Origin: Yoonia vestfoldensis SKA53 | GTDB taxonomy: Bacteria; Pseudomonadota; Alphaproteobacteria; Rhodobacterales; Rhodobacteraceae | NCBI RefSeq assembly: GCF_000152785.1 | Contig: NZ_CH672414.1 | Location: forward strand, 1,800,639-1,864,638 | Length of the DNA stretch: 64,000 nt | Direction of reading: 5' to 3' | Part shown: one piece after another, positions 35,948-45,645 of the stretch | Position numbering within the stretch: the stretch's first letter is position 1 | Layout: every line of letters starts with the position of its first letter | Translations under genes and position numbers: made by a program | The notes under the pieces: generated by a model | Told to the model about the DNA's origin: nothing | Databases searched by the model: none | The model's input: the letters and a program-made list of their open reading frames with translations, nothing else

Positions 35948-36148
35948 GAGTATTTGAAACAAAGCGAGACGAAAAGTCCCCCGAACCTGAGAGAGTTCCC
36001 CGCGTCCGGGGCGCAGCAACACAGGCCAGGGTCCTTTCGCTTTGTACGGTCATCGGCTCTCCAGCCTGTACCGTGCAGTATTCCTGCCAAAGATAGGTTA
36101 AGACGAGGTCAACGAAGCAAGCTTGCCCTCGCTTTGTTGTAAATACTC
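35948..36148. other. Inverted-repeat-flanked element in the 337-bp gap between acyl-CoA dehydrogenase and GST genes
   Basis: The gap 35850-36186 holds no gene. It has 21-bp ends in inverted orientation (35948-35968 and 36128-36148, 19 of 21 positions matching) around a GC-rich core able to form several hairpins, such as CCCCG-CGTC-CGGGG near 36000. On the minus strand the core carries, in order, GGAGAG, GCGAAAGGAC, GGAACTCTCTCAGG and GGGGGAC, reminiscent of a glycine riboswitch aptamer, yet no gene follows on that strand. The outer left part (35930-35965) resembles the dispersed CTCCGGCGGGAGTATTT element. It could be a structured RNA or a small mobile repeat. Confidence 0.4.
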
Positions 36149-36186
36149 ATCTGGCCCCGCAGGGCCAAAAGCAGAAAAGCGATCAC

Positions 36187-36822
36187 ATGCCCATGAAACT
36201 TCATTGCTTTGCCGAAAGCGGAAACGCCTACAAGGCGGCCCTCACTTTAACCCTGACCGATCAGGACTGGGAGCCGGTGTTTGTCGATTTCTTCAACGGC
36301 GCGACCCGCAGCCCCGAGTTTCGCGCATTGAATGTCATGGGCGAGGTGCCGGTGTTCGAGGATGGCGATCTGGTGCTGACCCAATCGGCGGTGATTCAGG
36401 ACTATATTAGTTCGAAATCCGGCAAACTGGGGGGCCGGTCTGCTGCCGAGCGTCGTGACGTGCTGCGCTGGATGTTCTTTGACAACCACAAGGTCAGTGG
36501 TGTCGCTGGCCCTTTGCGGTTCAACATGAACTTCCTGCCAGAGGCTAAGCGCAACGCCGATGTGAACGCCTTTCTGGCGATGCGTCTGGCCTCGGCGCTC
36601 AAGGTAATGGAAACCCACCTGACAGGGCGCGACTGGCTGGCAGGTGAAGATATGACCATCGCCGATATCGCCTGTGCCGGTTACCTGTTCTATTCCGAAC
36701 CCTTTACCTTTGCGCGCACTGATTACCCCCAGATCGACCGCTGGCTGGACAGGATCTCTGCCCGACCCAGTTGGAAACACCCCTATGACTTGATGCCGCG
36801 TGGCCTGACCAGCGCGACCTGA
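36187..36822 (+). CDS. Glutathione S-transferase family protein
   Basis: A 211-residue two-domain GST: a thioredoxin-like N-terminal part with the glutathione-binding EVPVFEDGDLVLTQSAVIQDYI, and an all-helical C-terminal part with the N-capping text GEDMTIADIACAGYLF. It may detoxify electrophiles or act on a specific thioester or organic substrate. It lies 12 bp before the thiolase gene, so it is probably co-transcribed with beta-oxidation genes. The start could also be the ATG at 36193. Confidence 0.85.
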   Translation: MPMKLHCFAESGNAYKAALTLTLTDQDWEPVFVDFFNGATRSPEFRALNVMGEVPVFEDGDLVLTQSAVIQDYISSKSGKLGGRSAAERRDVLRWMFFDNHKVSGVAGPLRFNMNFLPEAKRNADVNAFLAMRLASALKVMETHLTGRDWLAGEDMTIADIACAGYLFYSEPFTFARTDYPQIDRWLDRISARPSWKHPYDLMPRGLTSAT

Positions 36823-36834
36823 ACGGAGGACACA

Positions 36835-38046
36835 ATGACCGACGCCTATATCTATGACGCGATCCGCACGCCCCGCGGCAAAGGCCGTGCCGATGGCAGC
36901 CTGCACGAGGTGACATCCGCCCGCCTGTCCGCCGGTGTGTTGAATGCACTGAAAGAGCGCAACAACCTTGAAGGTCACGCGGTCGAGGATGTGATCTGGG
37001 GCAACGTCACCCAGGTCGGCGAACAGGGCGGATGTCTTGCCCGCACCGCGGTGCTGGCATCCGATCTTGACCAGTCGATCCCGGGCCTTGCGATCAACCG
37101 TTTTTGTGCATCGGGCATGGAAGCCGTGAACCTTGCCGCGAACCAAGTGCGCGGCGGGGCGGGGCAGGCCTATATCGCGGGTGGCGTCGAGATGATGGGC
37201 CGTGTGCCGATGGGCAGCGACGGTGCGGCGATTGCCGTTGATCCTTCGATCGCAATGGACAGCTATTTCGTCCCGCAGGGGATTTCCGCCGATATCATCG
37301 CCACCGAATACGGCTTTACCCGCGATGAGGCGGACCAGCTGGCCGTGGCCAGCCAGCAACGCGCCAAGGCAGCTTGGGATGATGGCCGTTTCGCCAAATC
37401 CGTGGTCACCGTGCGCGACATCAACGGTTTGGCCATTCTGGACCATGACGAATACATGCGCCCAGAGACGAATATGCAGACGCTGGGGTCACTGAACCCC
37501 GCGTTTCAGGCCATGGGCGAGGTCATGCCCGGTTTCGACAAGATCGCCTTGATGAAATACCCCCATCTGGAACGGATCAACCACATCCACCATGCGGGCA
37601 ATTCATCCGGTATCGTCGATGGTGCCGCTGGCGTGCTGGTCGCATCAAAAGAATGGGGCGAGGCCATGGGTCTGAAACCCCGCGCCGTGATCCGGGCCAC
37701 CGCCAAGATCGGCACCGATCCGACCATCATGCTGACCGGCCCCGTGCCTGTCACCGAAAAGATCCTGCGCGATAGCGGTATGGCAATCAGTGACATCGAC
37801 CTGTTCGAGGTCAACGAAGCTTTTGCATCCGTCGTGCTGCGGTTCATGCAGGCGTTCAACGTTGACCACGACCGCGTCAACGTGAACGGCGGGTCGATCG
37901 CCATGGGTCACCCTTTGGGGGCCACGGGGGCCATCATCATCGGCACCTTGCTGGACGAGCTGGAACGCACCGGCAAATCCACCGGCCTTGCGACGCTGTG
38001 CATCGCATCGGGCATGGGTGCAGCTACGATCATCGAACGCGTGTAA
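36835..38046 (+). CDS. fadA: Acetyl-CoA C-acyltransferase (thiolase)
   Basis: A 403-residue thiolase. The acyl-accepting cysteine is in [15 protein letters not shown], and the C-terminal catalytic residues are in [18 protein letters not shown] and the final [14 protein letters not shown]. It cleaves 3-ketoacyl-CoA at the end of each beta-oxidation round. GGAGG lies seven bases before the ATG. The FadB-like gene follows after 10 bp, giving the standard FadA/FadB pair of the trifunctional complex. Confidence 0.93.
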   Translation: MTDAYIYDAIRTPRGKGRADGSLHEVTSARLSAGVLNALKERNNLEGHAVEDVIWGNVTQVGEQGGCLARTAVLASDLDQSIPGLAINRFCASGMEAVNLAANQVRGGAGQAYIAGGVEMMGRVPMGSDGAAIAVDPSIAMDSYFVPQGISADIIATEYGFTRDEADQLAVASQQRAKAAWDDGRFAKSVVTVRDINGLAILDHDEYMRPETNMQTLGSLNPAFQAMGEVMPGFDKIALMKYPHLERINHIHHAGNSSGIVDGAAGVLVASKEWGEAMGLKPRAVIRATAKIGTDPTIMLTGPVPVTEKILRDSGMAISDIDLFEVNEAFASVVLRFMQAFNVDHDRVNVNGGSIAMGHPLGATGAIIIGTLLDELERTGKSTGLATLCIASGMGAATIIERV

Positions 38047-38056
38047 GGGGACCAAC

Positions 38057-40255
38057 ATGACTGATTTTACACTCAAAACCGATGCCGATGGCGTAGCCAT
38101 CATCACATGGGACACAGTCGGCAAATCCATGAACGTGATGAACCAGCAAGGGTTCACCGATCTGGATGCGCTGGTGGGCCACGCCTTGGCCGATGATGCG
38201 GTCAAAGGCATTATCATCACTTCGGGCAAGCCTGACAGTTTCGCAGGCGGCATGGACCTGAACATCATCGCGCGGATGAAAGACAGCGCCGGTGACGACC
38301 CCGCGCGTGGGTTGTTTGACGGCGTGATGGCGATGCATGGCGTGCTGCGCCGGATCGAACGCGCGGGCATGGACCCCAAGACCAACAAGGGCGGCAAGCC
38401 CATCGCCGCCGCCCTGCCCGGCACGGCGCTGGGGATCGGGCTGGAAATCCCGCTGGCCTGTCACCGCATCTTTGCCGCCGATAACCCCAAGGCGAAAATC
38501 GGCCTGCCCGAAATCATGGTTGGCATCTTTCCCGGTGCCGGTGGCACCACCCGTCTGGCGCGCAAACTAGGGGCGATGGGCGCATCACCCCTGCTGTTGG
38601 AAGGCAAGTTGAACGATCCTCAAGCCGCCAAACGCGCAGGCGTGATTGACGAGGTAGTGCCCGCCGAAGACTTGATCTCGGCCGCCAAGGCGTGGGTGCT
38701 GTCGAACCCTGCAATCGTGAAACCGTGGGACGAGAAAGGCTATAAAATGCCCGGTGGCGCGCCCTATCACCCTGCCGGCTTCATGACCTTTGTTGGCGCA
38801 TCCGCCATGGTCAACGGCAAGACGATGGGTGTCTATCCTGCCGCCAAGGCCCTGCTTAGCGCCGTTTACGAAGGCGCATTGGTCCCATTCGACACCGCGC
38901 TGAAGATCGAGGCACGCTGGTTCACCAATGTCTTGATGAACCCGTCATCCAGCGCGATGATCCGCAGCCTGTTCATCAACAAAGAAGCGCTCGAAAAAGG
39001 GGCCAACCGCCCACAAGCGCCCGATCAAAAGGTCAGACAGGTCGGCGTGATCGGCGCGGGCATGATGGGCGCGGGCATCGCGCTGGTGTCTGCGCTTGCC
39101 GGCATCAAGGTCGTGCTGATCGACGCCAAACAGGACGCCGCTGAGAAGGGCAAATCCTATACCGCCGCTTACATGGACAAAGGCATCGCCCGCAAAAAAG
39201 CGACCGAGGACAAGAAAGCCGCCGTGCTGGGGCTGATCCACGCCACGACCGATTATGCCGCGCTGAAAGACTGCGATCTGATCGTCGAAGCGGTGTTCGA
39301 GGATGTAGGCGTCAAGGCCGAGGTTACCAAAAAGGTGCAGGCCGTCACTGGCGCGGGTTGCATCTTTGCGACCAACACATCGACCCTGCCAATCACGGAG
39401 CTTGCCAAGGCCAGCAATGATCCGACCAATTTTATCGGCATCCACTTCTTTTCCCCCGTGGACAAGATGATGCTGGTGGAGATCATCAAGGGCGAGGCGA
39501 CGGGCGATGTCGCTGTGGCCAAAGCGCTCGATTTCGTGCGCCAGATCCGCAAGACGCCGATCGTGGTGAACGACGCGCGGTTCTTTTACGCCAACCGCTG
39601 CATCATTCCCTACATCAACGAAGGCATCCGCATGGTCCGCGAAGGGGTCGAACCCGCCCTGATCGAAAATGCTGCCAAACTGGTGGGTATGCCGCTGGGC
39701 CCGCTGCAACTGGTCGATGAAACCAGCATTGATCTGGGCGTGAAAATCGCCAAGGCCACCCGCGCTGCGATGGGCGATGCCTATCCCGATGGCGTGGTGG
39801 ACGAGGTGTTGTTCTGGATGGCCGACCAGACCCGTCTGGGGCGCAAATCGAATGCCGGCTTCTATGCCTATGACGACAAGGGCAAACGCACCGGCCTATG
39901 GGACGGTCTGGCCGTGCAATACCCTGTCGCGGATCAGCAACCCGACCTGGTGACCGTGCAGCACCGCCTGCTTTTCGCGCAAGTGCTGGAGGCCGTGCGC
40001 GCGCTGGAAGACGGCGTGCTGACCGACATCCGCGAAGGCGATGTGGGCGCGATCCTTGGCTGGGGCTTTGCGCCTTGGTCGGGCGGGCCGTTCAGCTGGC
40101 TGGACATCATCGGCGCGCCTTATGCCGCTGAACGCTGTGACCAGTTGACCGCGCAGTTCGGGGATCGTTTCACGACGCCTGACCTTTTGCGCGACATGGC
40201 AGCCAAGGGCCACGAATTCTACAAACGCTTTGGCACAGGTGCAAAAGCCGCCTGA
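38057..40255 (+). CDS. fadB: Multifunctional enoyl-CoA hydratase/3-hydroxyacyl-CoA dehydrogenase (FadB/FadJ type)
   Basis: A 732-residue two-enzyme protein. The N-terminal crotonase domain (about 1-210) contains [14 protein letters not shown] and [18 protein letters not shown]. The NAD-binding domain starts near residue 325 with [21 protein letters not shown] and has [14 protein letters not shown] and [13 protein letters not shown]. It hydrates enoyl-CoA and oxidises the 3-hydroxy product, passing 3-ketoacyl-CoA to the upstream thiolase. The start is the ATG at 38057. A strong hairpin follows the gene. Confidence 0.93.
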   Translation: MTDFTLKTDADGVAIITWDTVGKSMNVMNQQGFTDLDALVGHALADDAVKGIIITSGKPDSFAGGMDLNIIARMKDSAGDDPARGLFDGVMAMHGVLRRIERAGMDPKTNKGGKPIAAALPGTALGIGLEIPLACHRIFAADNPKAKIGLPEIMVGIFPGAGGTTRLARKLGAMGASPLLLEGKLNDPQAAKRAGVIDEVVPAEDLISAAKAWVLSNPAIVKPWDEKGYKMPGGAPYHPAGFMTFVGASAMVNGKTMGVYPAAKALLSAVYEGALVPFDTALKIEARWFTNVLMNPSSSAMIRSLFINKEALEKGANRPQAPDQKVRQVGVIGAGMMGAGIALVSALAGIKVVLIDAKQDAAEKGKSYTAAYMDKGIARKKATEDKKAAVLGLIHATTDYAALKDCDLIVEAVFEDVGVKAEVTKKVQAVTGAGCIFATNTSTLPITELAKASNDPTNFIGIHFFSPVDKMMLVEIIKGEATGDVAVAKALDFVRQIRKTPIVVNDARFFYANRCIIPYINEGIRMVREGVEPALIENAAKLVGMPLGPLQLVDETSIDLGVKIAKATRAAMGDAYPDGVVDEVLFWMADQTRLGRKSNAGFYAYDDKGKRTGLWDGLAVQYPVADQQPDLVTVQHRLLFAQVLEAVRALEDGVLTDIREGDVGAILGWGFAPWSGGPFSWLDIIGAPYAAERCDQLTAQFGDRFTTPDLLRDMAAKGHEFYKRFGTGAKAA

Positions 40256-40259
40256 TCAA

Positions 40260-40292
40260 GGTGGCGCATCCCAGTAAACGGGGTGCGCCACC
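40260..40292. terminator. Strong bidirectional hairpin between fadB and the DMT transporter gene
   Basis: GGTGGCGCA at the left pairs with TGCGCCACC at the right, with CCC/GGG extending the stem around a seven-base loop. It fills the 39-bp gap between two convergent genes. The flanks AAGGTGG and CCACCCCTTA resemble the other GGTGG hairpins here. Confidence 0.7.
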
Positions 40293-40294
40293 CC

Positions 40295-41206
40295 TTACGT
40301 GCTGCGGCGCGACACGATGATGATACCGGCAAGTGCGATCAACGCCATACCTGCCATTGCGACCGGGCTGACAAGATCGCCCCACAGATACCACGCCCAC
40401 CCGCTGGCGAAGATCAGCAGCGAATATTCATAGACGGCGACCTGACTGGCCTCGCCCAGTTGATAGCCGCGGAACAGACAGAAAATGCCGACCAGCGCCA
40501 AGGCGGCCTGAACTGCGATCCAGAACGCCAAATCGGCAGTCACGGGCATCCAGCCGCGCTGCGCGAAACCCTCTGCGCCGGTTCCGGTAGACGGCAGCAG
40601 CAGGCAGCCAAAGGCCCCAAAAACGGCCAGCATTGCAAAAAACCCGGCGCTGAGCGTCAGGGTGGTTTCGCCTTCGCACCATGCGCGGGTGGCGATGGCC
40701 CCGATGGCATACAATAGCCCCGCAAGGATCGGCAGGAATACGACCAAATCAAGTGCTGCCGGATCAGGCCGGATCACCAAAAGCGCGCCCGCAAACCCCG
40801 TGATAATCGCAAGGCTGCGGCCCCAGCCGACACGCTTGCCTTGAAAGATCACCGCGATCAGCAGCACAAAAATCGGGGATGTGAACAGACCAGCCACGAC
40901 GATGCCGATAGGCAGAATGGCCAGACAGCCGAAATAGATCAGCATGGACCCCGCCTGAAACACGCTGCGCCCGAACACTGCCCAAGGCCGTTTTGGCCGC
41001 AAACTACCCCGGCCCAGCAGCGCAATCAGGCACAAAGCGCCAAGCGCCAGAGTACCACGCAGCAGGTGGAACTGCCAAAGCGATCCATCCGCCGCGACAT
41101 GGGGAACGAAATTGTCGCTCAGCCCCAAGGTTGCCATCCCCACGATGATATAAAGCGCTGCATGCGACGACACGATCTGGTCAGGCAAGGCGAGCTGGGG
41201 TGTCAT
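40295..41206 (-). CDS. EamA/DMT family transporter
   Basis: A 303-residue membrane protein with ten predicted helices in two five-helix EamA repeats (the second begins near residue 160). Such transporters move amino acids, nucleosides, nucleobases or other small metabolites, most often outward. The substrate cannot be read from sequence. It is monocistronic, convergent with fadB and divergent from the acyl-CoA ligase gene (92 bp). Confidence 0.82.
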   Translation of the reverse strand: MTPQLALPDQIVSSHAALYIIVGMATLGLSDNFVPHVAADGSLWQFHLLRGTLALGALCLIALLGRGSLRPKRPWAVFGRSVFQAGSMLIYFGCLAILPIGIVVAGLFTSPIFVLLIAVIFQGKRVGWGRSLAIITGFAGALLVIRPDPAALDLVVFLPILAGLLYAIGAIATRAWCEGETTLTLSAGFFAMLAVFGAFGCLLLPSTGTGAEGFAQRGWMPVTADLAFWIAVQAALALVGIFCLFRGYQLGEASQVAVYEYSLLIFASGWAWYLWGDLVSPVAMAGMALIALAGIIIVSRRST

Positions 41207-41298
41207 CAGGCAGCTTTCTCAACAGGATTCCGCTTTCAAAGTCGCCGATGCACCGCAATACTCTGTCCAGATAGCGACCAAGATGGCGGGGGGGCGAC

Positions 41299-42924
41299 AT
41301 GGGCTGGATGCGCGATGAGACGGGGCTGGGCAAACGGGCGGCCAATCATGTGCCGCTGACGCCCTTATCGCACCTGCAACGCGCTGGCTTGGTCTTTGCC
41401 AACCGAGAGGCGCTCGTCTATGGCACGGCGCGGTTGACCTATGCGCAATATCATCGGCGCGTCACGCGGCTGGCTTCGGCGCTGGTCAAGGCGGGGGTGC
41501 AGCCGGGCGATGTGGTCGCCACGATCCTGCCCAATATCCCCGCCCAATCCGAGGCGGCATTCGGCGTCCCCGCCTGTGGCGCGGTGCTGAACACGATCAA
41601 CATCCGGCTGGATGTGGATACCATCGCCTATATCCTTGATCATGGCGAGGCGAAGGTTGTGCTGGTGGACAGCCAGTTCCTGCCGCAGGCGATGGCGGCC
41701 ATCGACCAGATGCAGGGGCCTACGCCATTGGTAATTGAAGTGCCAGACGACCACGCGGGTATCCTTACCACCGGCACCCAGCAGAATTACGAGGATTTTC
41801 TAGCCACGGGCGACCCCGATTTCGCATGGATCCTGCCGCATGATGAATGGGAAAGCCTTGCGCTGAATTACACTTCTGGCACCACTGGCCGTCCCAAGGG
41901 CGTGGTCTATCACCATCGCGGCGCCTATCTGATGACGCTGGGCACAGCGATATCGTGGGAAATGCCGACCTTTGTGCGCTATTTGCAGATCGTGCCGCTG
42001 TTTCATTGCAACGGCTGGAACCACACATGGATGCTGCCCGCGCTGGGTGGCACCGCGATCTGCTGCCGCGACATCACTGCATCGACGATCTATGATGCCA
42101 TCGCCGATCACGGGGCCACGCATTTCGGCGGCGCGCCGATCGTGCTGAACCTGCTAGTGAATGCAAAACCAGAGCATCGCCGCCAGTTTGACCACATGGT
42201 GCAGGTGTTCACCGCAGGCGCACCCCCTGCCCCCGCAACACTGGCCGCGATTGGCAAGCTGGGGTTTCACGTCAAACAGGTCTACGGGCTGACCGAAACC
42301 TTTGGCCATGTCACCGAATGTATCTGGGACCCCGCATGGGATACCCTGCCAGAGGCCGAACAGGCCGCAATCAAGGCGCGCCAAGGTGTCGGCTTTCCGA
42401 TCATGGAAGACGTGACCGTCGTCAACGACCAGATGGAGCCCGTGCCGTGGGACGGCACCACGCAGGGCGAGATTGTCATGCGCGGCAATGCGGTGATGAA
42501 AGGCTACCTGAAAAACCCAGACGCCACCGAAAGGGCGTTTGCAGGCGGCTATTTCCACTCCGAGGATCTGGCGATCCAGCATCCGGATGGCATGATCCAG
42601 ATATCCGACCGCGCCAAGGACATCATCATTTCAGGCGGCGAAAACATCAGCTCTGTCGAGGTAGAGGCCGCGCTGATGCACCATGCAGCCGTAAACCTGT
42701 GTGCTGTGGTGGCACAATCAGACGAAAAATGGGGTGAAATCCCTTGCGCCTTTGTTGAGCTGAAAGACGGGGCCACCGCGACCGAGGCCGAGATCATCGC
42801 CTTTGCGCGCGAACGGCTCGCAGGGTTCAAATGCCCCAAACGCGTGGTGTTTCAGGACCTGCCCAAGACATCAACCGGCAAGATCCAGAAATTCGAACTG
42901 CGCCTGATCGTCAAGGCGTTCTGA
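41299..42924 (+). CDS. AMP-forming fatty/carboxylic acid-CoA ligase
   Basis: A 541-residue ANL enzyme. The P-loop is LNYTSGTTGRPKGV, then VYGLTETFGHVTEC, the hinge ISDRAKDIIISGGENISSVEVE and the C-terminal lysine in PKTSTGKIQKFELR. It belongs to the medium/long-chain acyl-CoA synthetase branch that also contains roseobacter methylmercaptopropionate ligases. Given the beta-oxidation genes just upstream, activation of fatty acids for that pathway is likely. The start may be 41299 or the in-frame ATG at 41308. Confidence 0.88.
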   Translation: MGWMRDETGLGKRAANHVPLTPLSHLQRAGLVFANREALVYGTARLTYAQYHRRVTRLASALVKAGVQPGDVVATILPNIPAQSEAAFGVPACGAVLNTINIRLDVDTIAYILDHGEAKVVLVDSQFLPQAMAAIDQMQGPTPLVIEVPDDHAGILTTGTQQNYEDFLATGDPDFAWILPHDEWESLALNYTSGTTGRPKGVVYHHRGAYLMTLGTAISWEMPTFVRYLQIVPLFHCNGWNHTWMLPALGGTAICCRDITASTIYDAIADHGATHFGGAPIVLNLLVNAKPEHRRQFDHMVQVFTAGAPPAPATLAAIGKLGFHVKQVYGLTETFGHVTECIWDPAWDTLPEAEQAAIKARQGVGFPIMEDVTVVNDQMEPVPWDGTTQGEIVMRGNAVMKGYLKNPDATERAFAGGYFHSEDLAIQHPDGMIQISDRAKDIIISGGENISSVEVEAALMHHAAVNLCAVVAQSDEKWGEIPCAFVELKDGATATEAEIIAFARERLAGFKCPKRVVFQDLPKTSTGKIQKFELRLIVKAF

Positions 42925-43006
42925 TCACGGGGGCGCAGGGCCGTTTCGGGCATGACAACTTGGACCTGTGGGCGTAAGGTAGCTGCAAAAAAGGCAGTAT
43001 GGGCAG

Positions 43007-44023
43007 ATGACAGCGCTCGATCGATATGTGCGTCTGGAAAGCGATGGGCTCTGGCGGCCTGCGCCTGACCAGCAGCGCCGGCAGGTCACAATCTCTTTTG
43101 GCGATGCGACGCTGGTCATTGCCGACGGCGCCGCGCGCCCGCTGGCGCATTGGTCGCTGCCCGCGGTGATCCGTCTGAACCCTGACGAGCGCCCCGCAAT
43201 CTATGCCCCTGATCAAGAGGCAAGCGAGGCACTGGAGATCGCCGACGAGATCATGATCGACGCCATCGAAGAGGTCCGCAAATCGCTGGCCAAGTCACGT
43301 CCACAGCCCGGAAAACTGCGTCACTGGATCACGGCAGGGATCGTGGCCGCGACGCTGGCGTTGGCCGTGTTCTGGCTGCCCGGCGCGCTGATGCGACAGA
43401 CACTGGCGGTGGTGCCAAATGCCAAACGGGTCGAGATCGGCGCAATCATCCTTGCCCATGTGCAGACCAAAACCGGCGCGGTCTGCCGCGATACGACCGC
43501 ACAGGCAGCGGCAGGTACCCTGGCGACACGGGTTTTCGGGGCGGGCACGCCGCTGAACATCGTTGTCGTGCCAAAGCTGGACCAAGGGGCGCTGGCGATG
43601 CCGGGCGGGCTGATCATTCTGGATGCGGGACTGTTGCAGGCGGCAGATGATCCGGTGGCCGTGGCGGGGTTCGTGTTGGCCAGCCATGTGGCGCTCGGCA
43701 ACCACGACAGCCTTGAACCCGTGCTCCGGCAAGCAGGGCTGGCCACAACCTTTGGCTTGCTCACGACAGGTGATATTCCGCGCGACGTATTGCAGCGCCA
43801 TACCGAAGCCGTTTTGGACCAGCCCGCACCGCAGGCTGATCCTGCCGATCTACGTCGCGCCTTCGCGGCGGCCAATCTGCCACAACGGCCCTATCAGGTG
43901 CTGGCGGATGCGCGCAGCGGCACGATGCCTGATCTGGGCCGTGATACACTAGACGGCCAGCCATCGCCACCGGTGATGACCGACAGCGCGTGGATCAGTT
44001 TGCAGAACATCTGCAACCGATGA
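43007..44023 (+). CDS. M48-like membrane protein without a complete zinc motif
   Basis: A 338-residue protein with a ~100-residue cytoplasmic N-terminal domain, one transmembrane helix at about 106-126 and a C-terminal domain resembling Oma1/M48 metallopeptidases. ALAMPGGLIILDAGLL matches the strand-loop that precedes the zinc helix in that family. Where HExxH is expected, the sequence reads FVLASHVALGNHDSL, so the glutamate and regular histidine spacing are missing. It is probably an inactive protease relative. The gene converges on upp with only 3 bp between them. Confidence 0.6.
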   Translation: MTALDRYVRLESDGLWRPAPDQQRRQVTISFGDATLVIADGAARPLAHWSLPAVIRLNPDERPAIYAPDQEASEALEIADEIMIDAIEEVRKSLAKSRPQPGKLRHWITAGIVAATLALAVFWLPGALMRQTLAVVPNAKRVEIGAIILAHVQTKTGAVCRDTTAQAAAGTLATRVFGAGTPLNIVVVPKLDQGALAMPGGLIILDAGLLQAADDPVAVAGFVLASHVALGNHDSLEPVLRQAGLATTFGLLTTGDIPRDVLQRHTEAVLDQPAPQADPADLRRAFAAANLPQRPYQVLADARSGTMPDLGRDTLDGQPSPPVMTDSAWISLQNICNR

Positions 44024-44026
44024 CGG

Positions 44027-44659
44027 CTATTTGGTGCCGAACATCCGGTCGCCTGCATCCCCCAGACCCGGCACGATATAGCCGCGATCATTCAGGTGGC
44101 TGTCAATGGCGGCGGTGACAATCGGCACATCGGGATGCGCCGCGCGCATCCGCGCGATACCTTCGGGGGCGGCCAGCAGGCACAGGAAACGGATATTCGT
44201 GGCCCCCGCCTGTTTCAACAGATCAATCGCCGCGACAGACGAATTACCGGTGGCCAGCATTGGATCAACGGCGATGACCAGCCGGTCCTCCAGCTCTGTG
44301 GGGACCTTGAAATAATATTGCACTGGCTGCAGGGTTTCTTCGTCGCGGTAAAGCCCCACGAACCCGACGCGCGCCGAGGGGATCAGTTCCAGCACGCCAT
44401 CCAGCAACCCGTTGCCCGCGCGCAGAATCGACACCAACGCCAGTTTCTTGCCGTCGATCACCGGCGCATCCATCGGTTCCAGCGGCGTGTCGATCCGGCG
44501 GGTCGTCATCGGCAGACCGCGCGTCACCTCATAGGCGAGCAACTGGCTGATCTCGCGCAGCAACTGGCGGAACAGCGCGGTGGACGTTTCCCTTTGCCGC
44601 ATCAACGTCAGCTTATGCTGCACCAGCGGATGGGTAACATGGGTGACATGGTCGTTCAT
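44027..44659 (-). CDS. upp: Uracil phosphoribosyltransferase
   Basis: A 210-residue type I phosphoribosyltransferase. The PRPP-binding loop is in [22 protein letters not shown], and the uracil-binding end is in [22 protein letters not shown]. It converts uracil and PRPP into UMP. It is the last gene of the salvage operon and overlaps add by four bases (ATGA). Confidence 0.95.
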   Translation of the reverse strand: MNDHVTHVTHPLVQHKLTLMRQRETSTALFRQLLREISQLLAYEVTRGLPMTTRRIDTPLEPMDAPVIDGKKLALVSILRAGNGLLDGVLELIPSARVGFVGLYRDEETLQPVQYYFKVPTELEDRLVIAVDPMLATGNSSVAAIDLLKQAGATNIRFLCLLAAPEGIARMRAAHPDVPIVTAAIDSHLNDRGYIVPGLGDAGDRMFGTK

Positions 44660-45645
44660 TGGGCAGGCTCCAGTCGTTTGGCCACACGGGCACGGGTGGC
44701 GTCGTCGCAGAAAGCGGCGGTAAGGGCGGTTTGGTTCAACGCGGCAAAATCGGCCGCGTCCCAGCCGAATGTCCGGTGTAGCAGGTCACATTCGGCGGTC
44801 ATCGTGGTATGAAAGAACGGCGGATCATCGGTCGAGACCGTGACCTTGACGCCCGCATCGCGCAGGCGGGCGATGGGGTGGCTGGCCCAGTCGGTGACTG
44901 CCTTGAGGACGACATTGGACCCGGGGCAGACCTCCAGCACGATATCCTTGTCCACGATCTCGCGCAGCAAGGCGGGATCGTCGATCGCCCCGATGCCGTG
45001 GCCGATACGGGCGACCTTCAGATCGCGGATGGTTTCGGCCACCATGGCCGCACCGCCCCATTCGCCTGCATGACAGGTCAGGGGCAAGCCCGCTTCGCGC
45101 GCGATGTCGAAAGAATAGGCATAATCGGCAGGCCGCCCCGCCAATTCACCACCTGCCATGCCATACCCGACAACAAAGCCGCCAAAGGTTTCCGCCGCAC
45201 AGCGCGCCGCAGGTTTGCAAGCATCGGGGCCGAAATGGCGGATGCCGGTCACGATCCCGCGCATCGTGATGCCGAAACGCGCCTCGCCTTCGGCCGCGGC
45301 GTCGGACATCGCGGCAAGGTAATCCTTCCATGCCACCAGATCACCACCGCCGCAGAAATCGGGAGAGACGAAAGTTTCCATGTAAACAACACCGTGTTGC
45401 GCGGTTTCTTCCAGCACGGCCAGCGTCAGGCGGCGGAAATCATCGGGCGTTTGCAGGGTGGTGCAGGCGGCCTCGTAAACCTTCAGGAAATGGTCGAAAT
45501 CGCGGAAATCATAGCCGCCTGCGGGGGTGAAAATCCCGCTGATGTCGATCTTTTTCTCAGCCGCGAGCATGCGGATGAAATCGGGCGGCGCGCAGCCTTC
45601 CAGATGGGTGTGCAGTTCGATCTTGGGAAGCGTTTGAAAACTCAT
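44656..45645 (-). CDS. add: Adenosine deaminase
   Basis: A 329-residue TIM-barrel deaminase. The zinc ligands are in [22 protein letters not shown] and the C-terminal [17 protein letters not shown] and [15 protein letters not shown] mark the substrate loop. It turns adenosine into inosine; adenine deaminase is a close relative, but the nucleoside operon favours adenosine. The start is the ATG at 45645, overlapping the deoB stop, with AGGAAAGAG upstream. Confidence 0.92.
   Translation of the reverse strand: MSFQTLPKIELHTHLEGCAPPDFIRMLAAEKKIDISGIFTPAGGYDFRDFDHFLKVYEAACTTLQTPDDFRRLTLAVLEETAQHGVVYMETFVSPDFCGGGDLVAWKDYLAAMSDAAAEGEARFGITMRGIVTGIRHFGPDACKPAARCAAETFGGFVVGYGMAGGELAGRPADYAYSFDIAREAGLPLTCHAGEWGGAAMVAETIRDLKVARIGHGIGAIDDPALLREIVDKDIVLEVCPGSNVVLKAVTDWASHPIARLRDAGVKVTVSTDDPPFFHTTMTAECDLLHRTFGWDAADFAALNQTALTAAFCDDATRARVAKRLEPAQ

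Noticed and set aside
35863-36090. A 75-codon minus-strand frame in the 337-bp gap
   Set aside because: Arginine-rich translation across repeat and hairpin sequence; no ribosome site.
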